The notes under the pieces were generated by a model. That model had not been told where the DNA came from and ran no database searches. It saw nothing but the letters and a program-made list of their open reading frames with translations. This document shows positions 57,744 through 64,000 of a stretch of 64,000 bases of DNA, piece by piece. Made by a program: the position numbers and the translations under genes. The stretch's first letter is position 1; each line of letters starts with the position of its first letter. This stretch comes from Kuafuiihalomonas sp050331295 (lineage in GTDB: Bacteria > Myxococcota > Kuafuiibacteriia > Kuafuiibacteriales > Kuafuiibacteriaceae), in contig JBHJGZ010000003.1 of NCBI GenBank assembly GCA_050331295.1, positions 310,001-374,000 on the forward strand. Reading direction: 5' to 3'.

Positions 57744-58880
57744 TCATGCTCTGCCGGAAGGCCAAACCTGCTCCGAAGGAAGGCGCCGTGCGGGCCCGAA
57801 GAGACGTGGAAGCCGCTGAAAGGCGGCCACGTCGGGTGCCCCCACGCCAAATAGAACCGCCCTCAATTCCCTCATGGTCTGCTCGAGGTACGCATGAACC
57901 TCCGCCTCGCTTTGGTGTGCAGCCGACAAGACTGGAGACGCAATCCCCGCCACGTCGGCGCCGAGGCCTACGCATTTCGCCACGTCGAGTCCACTCCGAA
58001 TGCCTCCCGAAGAAATGAGCAGCATGTCTCGGTCCACAGAACGTGCCTCCAGAATCGCTTCGGGCGTGGTGAGGCCCCAGGCGGCGAACACATCCCCGAG
58101 TTGACGGTGGGCATCGCTCTTGGCGACTCGACCTTCCACGAGTGTCCAGCTCGTTCCGCCTGCACCGGCGCAATCGAGGCCCTGCACGCCGGCTGAACGA
58201 AGTCGGGTGACATCGTCTGCCGCGAGCCCAAACCCCACCTCTCGCGCCAAGACGGGAAGAGACGGATGAACTCGGTGCAGCGATGTGCAGAGACGTTCGA
58301 TCTGAGACAGGACGCCGGACCAAGAGACGTCGCCGCCCTCTTGCACCACCTCCTGCATCGCATTCAGGTGCAGGTAGAGCCCGTCACCCTCGACCATCTC
58401 GACGGCACGGAGCGCTTCCTCTGCACCGTAGCCTTGGGTGAGCTGAATGGCTCCGAGATTCGCCAGGATCGGAATCGTCGGTGCAACACTTCTGACCTCG
58501 AACGAGGCCCGGCAAGCTGGATCCTCGAGGGCAACGCGCTGACTCCCCACCCCGAACGGAAGCTGATGGGCCTCGGCGGCAGCCGCCATCCTCCGATTGA
58601 GTTCACCTCCCTGCGCGATTCCCCCCGTCATCGGCGCCACCATGAAGGGAGCCGCGATGACCTTGCCGAGAAAGCTCGTCCGCAGATTCACGGCGCCAAG
58701 GTCCACTTCCGGGAGCGCCTTCGGCAAAAACCGAAGATCAGCCAACGTCAGGGCGCCGGCCCGACTCCCTGCGACCTCGGCCCCCCCGTCCAAGGTGGCT
58801 TGGATGTGGGCCAGTTTGTCTTCAACTCTCCGGAGTTTCGACACGGCTTGAAGGCTTAGCCCAAGGCACCGGCGCGTCAA
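57744..58880 (-). CDS. fni: Type 2 isopentenyl-diphosphate isomerase (FMN-dependent)
   Basis: The up to 378-aa protein is the flavoprotein Idi-2: KLRRVEDKLAHIQATLDGG, APFMVAPMTGG, FGVGSQRVALEDP, LHLNAMQEVVQEGGD, then REVGFGLAADDVTRL and AGGTSW. It interconverts isopentenyl and dimethylallyl diphosphate using reduced FMN. It starts at TTG 58880 in an overlap with the recF stop (TTGA), or at the GTG at 58844 before SKLRR. Its position after recF replaces the usual gyrB. Confidence 0.9.
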   Translation of the reverse strand: MTRRCLGLSLQAVSKLRRVEDKLAHIQATLDGGAEVAGSRAGALTLADLRFLPKALPEVDLGAVNLRTSFLGKVIAAPFMVAPMTGGIAQGGELNRRMAAAAEAHQLPFGVGSQRVALEDPACRASFEVRSVAPTIPILANLGAIQLTQGYGAEEALRAVEMVEGDGLYLHLNAMQEVVQEGGDVSWSGVLSQIERLCTSLHRVHPSLPVLAREVGFGLAADDVTRLRSAGVQGLDCAGAGGTSWTLVEGRVAKSDAHRQLGDVFAAWGLTTPEAILEARSVDRDMLLISSGGIRSGLDVAKCVGLGADVAGIASPVLSAAHQSEAEVHAYLEQTMRELRAVLFGVGAPDVAAFQRLPRLFGPARRLPSEQVWPSGRA

Positions 58881-59977
58881 GGCGTTTCACGGAGAGCGCC
58901 ATCCTCGACGCCGTACACTTTCAAATCCTCTGGCTGCCCGAGGGTGCGCGCGATCTCTCGAGGATCTGAAGTACTCGTCAAGATGACTTGCCCATCGAGC
59001 GTTCGAACGGTTTCGAACAGATTTTGACTTCGGGCATGGTCGAGTTCACTCGACATATCGTCGAGCAGGAGAATCGGCGCTTCTCCAAGATGGTCGGCGA
59101 GGACCGTCAATTCCGCCAACTTGAACGCAAGCGCAATGGCTCTGTGTTGACCTTGAGATGCCCACTCTCGAGCAGGTGCGTCGTCTAGCGTGATGGTGAT
59201 GTCGTCGAGATGCGGGCCCCAAGAGGTCTTCTTCATCGCCCGATCGCGAACGCGACGTCTCGACAGCTCCTTGGTGTACATGTTCGGTTCCGATATCCCG
59301 GCCACCTTGGATTGAAGCCGTGCATCCAACCGCGGCGCCGGGTACGCAATGTGCTGGAACTTTTCTCGAACTCGGGGGGCGAGATCCGCCATCAATTCGG
59401 TTCGTCTTCGTGCGATTTCGAGTCCTTCGTGTGCGAGAACCCGATCATAAGCAACGAGGAGGTCGTCGGCCCCGCCTTCGCTGAGGAGCCGGTTTCGGTC
59501 TTTGAGCGCCTTTTGGTAGCGCAGAGCGTGTTGTAGATAAGAGGGCTGCTGATTGAGGAGAGCTCGGTCGAGGAAACGTCTGCGTCCCTCAGGACTTCCT
59601 TTCGCGAGATCTAGATCGTCTGGGACGAAAGCCACGACAACCAGGTGTCCGATGAAATCCGTCGTGGACGCTGGACTTTGATCCCGTTGGAGCCTTCTTC
59701 TGCCTGGCTCGAGGATCACCGTGAGATCGTGGCTCAGGCCGGTTCTCTCGTGCTTGACCTTGAGATGGAGGCGGCAGCTCTGTTGGCCGGCACGGATCAG
59801 CGCCTTCCGCGGTGCAGAGCGGAGCGGCCGAAGCGCGGCCGCGAAATAGATGGCCTCGAGCGCGTTCGTTTTGCCCTGCCCGTTGGATCCCACCAAGGCC
59901 GTGAAGTGCGCCGAAGGAGCCAGCTGAACGTGAGCCAAATTGCGAAAGTGCGTGATGCTCGCTTCGAGAATCCGCAT
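58877..59977 (-). CDS. recF: DNA replication and repair protein RecF
   Basis: The 366-aa SMC-like ATPase shows HFRNLAHVQL, Walker A GSNGQGKT (30-37), FVPDDLDLAKGSPEGRRRFLD, the ABC-type signature near SQGQHRAIALAFKLAEL and Walker B ILLLDDMSSELD. It loads RecA at gaps together with RecO and RecR. It lies 6 bp after the dnaN stop, the usual dnaA-dnaN-recF order. Confidence 0.95.
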   Translation of the reverse strand: MRILEASITHFRNLAHVQLAPSAHFTALVGSNGQGKTNALEAIYFAAALRPLRSAPRKALIRAGQQSCRLHLKVKHERTGLSHDLTVILEPGRRRLQRDQSPASTTDFIGHLVVVAFVPDDLDLAKGSPEGRRRFLDRALLNQQPSYLQHALRYQKALKDRNRLLSEGGADDLLVAYDRVLAHEGLEIARRRTELMADLAPRVREKFQHIAYPAPRLDARLQSKVAGISEPNMYTKELSRRRVRDRAMKKTSWGPHLDDITITLDDAPAREWASQGQHRAIALAFKLAELTVLADHLGEAPILLLDDMSSELDHARSQNLFETVRTLDGQVILTSTSDPREIARTLGQPEDLKVYGVEDGALRETP

Positions 59978-59983
59978 GCGACC

Positions 59984-61093
59984 TCAGATGCGCATGGGCA
60001 TCACCACCGCCTTGTAGTCCTCCGCATTGGTGGCCCGAACCACCCCCGGACTCAAGTCGTCTGTGAGCTGAAGTTCTACTTGGTCCGCAGTCATCGACGT
60101 GAGCACATCGAGCATGTAACGGAAGTTGAAGCCGATCTTCAGGCCTTCGCCCTCATACTCCACATCCAGATCTTCCCGCGCGTCCCCGATGTCCGGGTTG
60201 TTCGCGTGAAGCGAAAGCTTACCCGGCTCCAACTCTAGGCGGACGCCTTGAGCCTTGTCGGGAGCCAACAAGGATGTACGCTTCAATGCCTGCGTCAATG
60301 CCAGCCGTGAGACGACGACTTTGCGGCTGTAGGAATTCGGGATGACTTGCTGGTAATCCGGGAATCGACCATCGACCAGCCGCATGGTCAGAAGGACATC
60401 ACCCTTCTCGAATATGGCGCTGTTCTCCACGATACCTAGCCGACCAGGCAGGTCTCCATCGTCCAAGAGCTTGCGGAGTTCCTGAACACCTTTGCGGGGA
60501 ATGATGACGCCCTCGTTCATCAGTGGAGGTTCCTCGGTCGACCGTTCGATGAGGGCGAGGCGGTGTCCATCCGTCGCGACCATTCGGATGCCGGGCGAGT
60601 CAGGGATCGGCTCGCAGTACACGCCCGTGAGGTTGTAGCGGGTGTCGTCGGTCGAGACCGCATAGAGGGTCTTCTCGATCATCTCCCGAAACGCTTTGGT
60701 ATCCACCGGAAAGAAGGGGACGTCGTCGAAGCGAGGGAGAGAGGGGAAGTTGTCGGCAGGCAGCCCCAGCAGCCGGTATTTAACCTTGCCACAACGCACC
60801 TCGACGAAGTGGTTCGGCGCCTTTTCGATTTGCGCCTCCGACTCGGGGAGAGAGCGAACGATGTCATAGAGGGCTTTCGCACCCAGGGTGACGGCGCCCT
60901 CCGTCTCCACTCGGGCCGGATAGTGCCCGGTCAGGCCAATTTCGAGGTCGGTGGCGGATACGACCAGCTGGTCCTGGCCACGCGTTTCGAGGAGCGCGTT
61001 TCCGAGAATGGGCATGGTGGTCTTCTTTTCTACGATGCCCTGGACTCTTTGCAGGGCTTTCGCGAGGTCGGGGACACGGATAGAGAACTGCAT
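59984..61093 (-). CDS. dnaN: DNA polymerase III beta subunit (sliding clamp)
   Basis: The 369-aa protein has three clamp domains, with FSIRVPDLAKALQRVQGIVEKKTTMPILGN at the start split over the first strand-helix unit, LLGLPADNFPSLP, NLTGVYCEP, VDGRFPDYQQVIPN and the C-terminal AVVMPMRI. It forms the processivity ring for DNA polymerase. A strong GGAGGAG ribosome site precedes ATG 61093. A 24-bp inverted repeat with two GATC sites lies just upstream. Confidence 0.97.
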   Translation of the reverse strand: MQFSIRVPDLAKALQRVQGIVEKKTTMPILGNALLETRGQDQLVVSATDLEIGLTGHYPARVETEGAVTLGAKALYDIVRSLPESEAQIEKAPNHFVEVRCGKVKYRLLGLPADNFPSLPRFDDVPFFPVDTKAFREMIEKTLYAVSTDDTRYNLTGVYCEPIPDSPGIRMVATDGHRLALIERSTEEPPLMNEGVIIPRKGVQELRKLLDDGDLPGRLGIVENSAIFEKGDVLLTMRLVDGRFPDYQQVIPNSYSRKVVVSRLALTQALKRTSLLAPDKAQGVRLELEPGKLSLHANNPDIGDAREDLDVEYEGEGLKIGFNFRYMLDVLTSMTADQVELQLTDDLSPGVVRATNAEDYKAVVMPMRI

Positions 61094-61102
61094 GGGCTCC
61101 TC

Positions 61103-61126
61103 CAGATCTCAGTTCATATAGATCTG
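61103..61126. repeat. Inverted repeat with two GATC sites upstream of dnaN
   Basis: CAGATCT and AGATCTG form perfect 7-bp arms around CAGTTCATAT, starting ten bases before the dnaN ATG. Each arm contains a GATC. A Dam-type methylase is encoded at 11.3-12.2 kb, so methylation-dependent control is conceivable. It could also be an RNA hairpin near the ribosome site. Confidence 0.6.
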
Positions 61127-61198
61127 ATAGTCGTCGTGGTAGGGGCTGTGAATGCGTGCATGACGACGCCAACCTCTTGTACTCACACCCAATGCCCT

Positions 61199-61302
61199 CC
61201 CACAAGATGTTGTGCTCACTTCTGTAGCGAAAGTGGGGACAAAGGCAGGGGGCGGCACCGGTCGCGGTAGTCCACAGCTCCACCCACAAGATGTGGGGAC
61301 AA
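61199..61302. other. Candidate oriC: DnaA-box-like repeats between dnaA and dnaN
   Basis: The 234-bp dnaA-dnaN gap holds two GTGGGGACAA elements (61233-61242 and 61293-61302), whose complements TTGTCCCC differ by one base from the TTGTCCACA box. It also holds TAGTCCACA at 61268-61276 and a direct repeat CCCACAAGATGT (61199-61210 and 61283-61294). The location is standard for a replication origin. I see no clear AT-rich unwinding region, and the side between dnaA and rpmH (62642-62848) shows no good boxes. Confidence 0.5.
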
Positions 61303-61327
61303 TGGAAGGTTGGAACACAACATAGGT

Positions 61328-62641
61328 CTATTCGGTGAGAGCCTGCTCGATGGTTTCGATGTGGCGCCGCAGCTCGGGATCATCCGCGCGGTCGGACATG
61401 CGCCGGAAGGCATTGATGGCCGTTGTATGGTCTCGTCCGCCGAGTGCCCGGCCGATCTCGGGGTAAGACGCATCCGTATGCTTGCGGCACAAGTACATGG
61501 CGACCTGTCGGGGAACCGAGACCGCACGGGCCCGTTTGGAACTCTTGATGTCCTGAACCTTGACGTCGAAGTGCTGGGCGGTGGTCTTGATGATGACATC
61601 GCATGTCAAGGCCGCCTTACTGGGCAAGATGTCACGGAGTACGTCCTTGGCGAGTTCCACCGTAAGCGGAAGGTTTCGGAGGTGGGCGTATGCGCTGACA
61701 CGGATCAAGCAACCTTCGAGCTCTCGCACATTTGAGCGGACGGATTGCGCGATGAACATGGCGACGTCGTCGTGGAGTTCGATGCCATCGGTGAGGGCTT
61801 TCTTGCGGACGATGGCGATCCGGGTCTCGAGTTCGGGAGGCTGCAGATCGACGATGAGTCCCCACTGGAATCGAGAACGGATCCGATCCTCCAAGTCTTT
61901 GATCTCGTAGGGAAGCTTATCGCTGGTGACGATCACCTGCTTCTCCGCAGCATGGAGGGTGTTGAAAGTATGGAAGAACTCGTCCTGCGAGGCCTCTTTG
62001 CCGGCGATGAACTGGATGTCGTCGATAAGAAGAACATCGCAAGCCCGATAGATGGCTCGGATCTCGGACATTCGCTTGGTCTGGATCCCGTGCACGACAT
62101 CATTCACGAATCCCTCGGTGGTTTGATACTGGACGACCGCGCTGGGATTTCTCTGCAAGATTCGGTGGCCTACGGCTTGGATCAGGTGGGTCTTCCCGAG
62201 ACCGACACGACCGAAGACGAAGAGGGGATTGTAGGCGCGGCCGGGGTTTTCGGCGACCGTCTGGGCAGCTGCGGCCGCCAACTGATTGGAGGGTCCGGTC
62301 ACGAAGTTGGCAAAGGTGTAGCGGTCGCTGATTGTTCCGAATTTGTGCGGCTGGGTGTCGGAAGGATCAGCAGGGTCCGGCTCCTTGAGAGGAGCGGGAC
62401 CGGCCGGGGCAACGGTCAATTCGAGGCCGACACCCGGCGCCAGGCGCTCGAGCTCGGTGGTCAAGACATCCTTGTAGTGATTGGTGACCCAATCCACCCC
62501 GAAGGAGTCAGGTAGACCGAGGACGAGGCACTCGGGCGCCTCGCGGACAACTTGCATGGGTTGGATCCAGGTTGCATAGGCCTGCTCGTTCAGGCGGCCA
62601 CGCAACGCTTCTCTCAAAGTGGGCCAGTACATGGGGTTCAT
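61328..62641 (-). CDS. dnaA: Chromosomal replication initiator DnaA
   Basis: From ATG 62641 the protein is 437 aa: domain I (WPTLREALRGRLNEQAYATWIQP), a Pro-rich linker, AAA+ domain III with Walker A GRVGLGKT (144-151), VLLIDDIQFIAGKE, DLEDRIRSRFQWGL, and domain IV with YPEIGRALGGRDHTTAINAFRR for DnaA-box recognition. It opens the origin. The open frame extends over 230 codons upstream but runs across rpmH and rnpA and is not coding there. A GTG at 62656 is an alternative start. Confidence 0.97.
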   Translation of the reverse strand: MNPMYWPTLREALRGRLNEQAYATWIQPMQVVREAPECLVLGLPDSFGVDWVTNHYKDVLTTELERLAPGVGLELTVAPAGPAPLKEPDPADPSDTQPHKFGTISDRYTFANFVTGPSNQLAAAAAQTVAENPGRAYNPLFVFGRVGLGKTHLIQAVGHRILQRNPSAVVQYQTTEGFVNDVVHGIQTKRMSEIRAIYRACDVLLIDDIQFIAGKEASQDEFFHTFNTLHAAEKQVIVTSDKLPYEIKDLEDRIRSRFQWGLIVDLQPPELETRIAIVRKKALTDGIELHDDVAMFIAQSVRSNVRELEGCLIRVSAYAHLRNLPLTVELAKDVLRDILPSKAALTCDVIIKTTAQHFDVKVQDIKSSKRARAVSVPRQVAMYLCRKHTDASYPEIGRALGGRDHTTAINAFRRMSDRADDPELRRHIETIEQALTE

Positions 62642-62848
62642 CAGCTCGGTGGACACGAGGGAGATGGACGCTAGCCGACGACTTGGAGCGATCGCAACAC
62701 GGCTCGAAAGGAGATCGGAGGAGGTCCGGGAGACGTCAATCCTCTGGGTGAGATCATTTTTTGAATAGGTCGTGGGGCGCCAGCACCATGGGTAACGCTT
62801 GACTTTGATGGTTCCTCGTCGCCACAACCTTCGGTCGAGGAGCCTCCA

Positions 62849-62998
62849 GTGAAGCGGACATTTCAACCTTCGAACCGACGTCGTCTTCGGAAGCATGGGT
62901 TCCGTAAGCGAATGCAAACTCACAACGGTCGGAAGGTTCTGGCTGCGCGTCGGGCACGGGGCCGAAAGCGCTTGAGCCCGACGACGTACACCAAGTAA
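62849..62998 (+). CDS. rpmH: Ribosomal protein bL34
   Basis: A 49-aa protein starts at GTG 62849, reading KRTFQPSNRRRLRKHGFRKR, then MQTHNGRKVLAARRARGRK and RLSPTTYTK. This is the bL34 sequence pattern throughout. GAGGAG stands seven bases before the GTG. It begins the rpmH-rnpA-yidD-yidC operon, divergent from dnaA. The 207 bp between the two starts hold no other gene. Confidence 0.97.
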   Translation: MKRTFQPSNRRRLRKHGFRKRMQTHNGRKVLAARRARGRKRLSPTTYTK

Positions 62999-63004
62999 CG
63001 CGGG

Positions 63005-63361
63005 TTGAAAGCACCAGCGGGATTCCCGAAGGCCGCGCGACTCTTGAAGCGCCACGAATTCCGTTGGGTGCAGCGTGGTGCGAAAGCGACCTCCCGGCAC
63101 TTCATCGTATACGCGCGGCCGGGTCCGAACGGGCGGGGTCGTCTCGGACTGGCGGTCGGCCGCAAAGTCGGGCGTGCCGTGGTTCGAAACGCCATCAAAC
63201 GTCGACTGCGGGAGGCTCTGCGTTCGAAGCTCCCTGGCGTGGGATTGGAGATGCTGGTGGTGGCCAAGGGAGGGTCGGCCGCGCTCCAGGACGCGTCCCC
63301 GCAAACCTATTGGGCGGAACTGGCTCCGTTGCTGGCGCAATTTCAACGGAGGTTCGCTTGA
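63005..63361 (+). CDS. rnpA: Ribonuclease P protein component
   Basis: The 118-aa protein starts at TTG 63005, six bases after rpmH. It shows RLLKRHEFRWVQRGAK, FIVYARPGPNGRGRLGLAVGRKVGRAVVRN and AIKRRLREALR, the RNR motif of RnpA that binds the P RNA and pre-tRNA leader. It ends with a hydrophobic WAELAPLLAQFQRRF. The stop overlaps the yidD start (TTGA). Confidence 0.95.
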   Translation: MKAPAGFPKAARLLKRHEFRWVQRGAKATSRHFIVYARPGPNGRGRLGLAVGRKVGRAVVRNAIKRRLREALRSKLPGVGLEMLVVAKGGSAALQDASPQTYWAELAPLLAQFQRRFA

Positions 63362-63573
63362 CCGCGGTCGTGGTGTTCATGCTTCGGGTGTACCAGAGGG
63401 TCCTCTCGCCTTTCGCAAGTGCGCTGGGTGCTTCTTGCCGATTCCAACCAACCTGTAGCGAGTACATGCGGGTGGCGGTCGTGAAGCACGGCGTGCTCGT
63501 TGGCTTCTGGATGGGGGTTCGGCGGATCGGTCGTTGTCATCCATGGCATCCAGGGGGATACGACCCGCCCTGA
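63358..63573 (+). CDS. yidD: Membrane protein insertion efficiency factor YidD
   Basis: The 71-aa protein starts at TTG 63358, inside the rnpA stop. It reads MLRVYQRVLSPFAS, then CRFQPTCSEYM and GVRRIGRCHPWHPGGYDP, the conserved YidD signature with CxFxPTCSxY and RCxPxxxGGxDP. It works near YidC in inner-membrane protein insertion. It ends 10 bp before yidC. Confidence 0.95.
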   Translation: MTAVVVFMLRVYQRVLSPFASALGASCRFQPTCSEYMRVAVVKHGVLVGFWMGVRRIGRCHPWHPGGYDPP

Positions 63574-63583
63574 AGAGCAATTG

Positions 63584-64000
63584 ATGAATCAAGACGAAGA
63601 TAACCGGCGACTGCTCCTGGCGGCAGCCTTGTGCCTCGGGGTTTTGGGCCTCTGGGGCGTGATGAATAGCCCGCCCCCGCAGCCGATGGTGGAGCAGTCC
63701 AGCGCGGCCACGACGGAAACTTCGACGGGAACCGTGGTGAGCGAAACGGTTGTTCCGCCGCCGAATGAAAGGTCCACGAGCGAGGGCGCCGAGGGGGTGC
63801 TTCCGGAGGCGCGGAGTGAGCAGGTGGCGCCGGTTCAGCATCGATTCTCCGGTACGGCGGGTTCGGGCGACGACGCGGTGACATTCGAGGTGGTCTTTAC
63901 GAATCAGGGAGGTGCCCTCGAATCCTTCGTCCTGCCGTCATATTCGGAGCGGAACGCAAAGAATCGCCCAACGGATCGTCCCATTCGCTTGGCGGACTCG
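63584..64000 (+). CDS. yidC: Membrane protein insertase YidC, N-terminal part only
   Basis: The frame from ATG 63584 is open to the window end (139 codons). It opens with a soluble MNQDEDNRRLL and one membrane helix (LAAALCLGVLGLWGVM). A Pro/Ser/Thr/Glu-rich linker follows, then the start of the large periplasmic domain (VTFEVVFTNQGGALESFVLPSY). This matches Gram-negative YidC, which inserts proteins into the inner membrane. The five-helix core lies beyond the window. Neighbours rpmH, rnpA and yidD support the call. Confidence 0.93.
   Translation, partial: MNQDEDNRRLLLAAALCLGVLGLWGVMNSPPPQPMVEQSSAATTETSTGTVVSETVVPPPNERSTSEGAEGVLPEARSEQVAPVQHRFSGTAGSGDDAVTFEVVFTNQGGALESFVLPSYSERNAKNRPTDRPIRLADS

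Noticed and set aside
62799..62827. TTGACT element as promoter of rpmH
   Set aside because: The -35 is good, but no acceptable -10 lies 16-18 bp downstream.
62657..63346. N-terminal extension of the DnaA frame by more than 230 codons
   Set aside because: It would run antisense to rpmH and rnpA, which are unambiguous, and has no DnaA-like content.
1..64000. CRISPR array, insertion sequence, prophage or integron
   Set aside because: I saw no regularly spaced repeats, transposase or integrase genes, or phage structural genes; the window reads as core chromosome.

Overview
The window is a dense (no gene-free gap over about 300 bp), GC-rich bacterial chromosome segment. I infer a member of the former Deltaproteobacteria, most likely Myxococcota-like. 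The grounds are an FHA-domain sigma-54 activator, a NtrC-type regulator, Ser/Thr kinases with a PEGA tail plus pseudokinases, a cobalamin photoreceptor-type protein and many lineage-type hypothetical proteins. No finer placement is supported. The right end is the replication-origin region: dnaA-dnaN-recF run leftward and rpmH-rnpA-yidD-yidC run rightward, with DnaA-box-like repeats between dnaA and dnaN.

Left part (1-22 kb): a membrane protein cut by the window edge and a sirtuin are followed by a long leftward gene group. It holds a PilZ-like protein, an alpha/beta-hydrolase-fold protein without its nucleophile, a DUF6599-like membrane protein, a Tat-type DUF362 protein, a membrane polyferredoxin, a Tat-exported aldo/keto reductase with an Fe-S tail and a VioB-like ferritin-fold protein. 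The last five look like one periplasmic electron-transfer operon. Next come frataxin and a pseudokinase, an orphan Dam-type methylase, a thioredoxin-rhodanese fusion, a cytochrome-oxidase assembly group (cupredoxin-like, Sco, CtaB), a PlsC-type acyltransferase, a PEGA kinase and a lipoprotein/ABC exporter operon.

Middle (22-45 kb): an M50 protease faces a diguanylate cyclase and an FMN-phosphatase-like HAD protein. A leftward operon then encodes a stand-alone B12-binding protein with the W-x9-EH photoreceptor signature, a LarA-like protein, a SerB-like HAD phosphatase and PlsX; it is divergent from a NtrC-family response regulator. A 7Fe ferredoxin and an rRNA methyltransferase follow. A second leftward run holds an AAA+ ATPase, a CFA-synthase-like methyltransferase, a pseudokinase, MscS, a frameshifted gene of possible type III secretion kinship, a FliA-like sigma factor, a SctI-like rod protein, an OmpA-family protein and SerC. 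Two tRNA-Ser genes and argA close the section.

Right part (45-64 kb): a lipoprotein beta-propeller, an amino-acid racemase, a GST, hemG/hemE, a GGCT-like protein with an altered active site, an FHA sigma-54 activator, the tsaD-rsmA-GNAT operon, infA, a PilZ protein, a KOW protein, type 2 IPP isomerase and the origin genes. A recurring theme is proteins that keep an enzyme fold but have lost catalytic residues: two pseudokinases, an alpha/beta-hydrolase, a rhodanese domain and a GGCT-like protein. All calls are from reading the sequence by eye; no database search was run.
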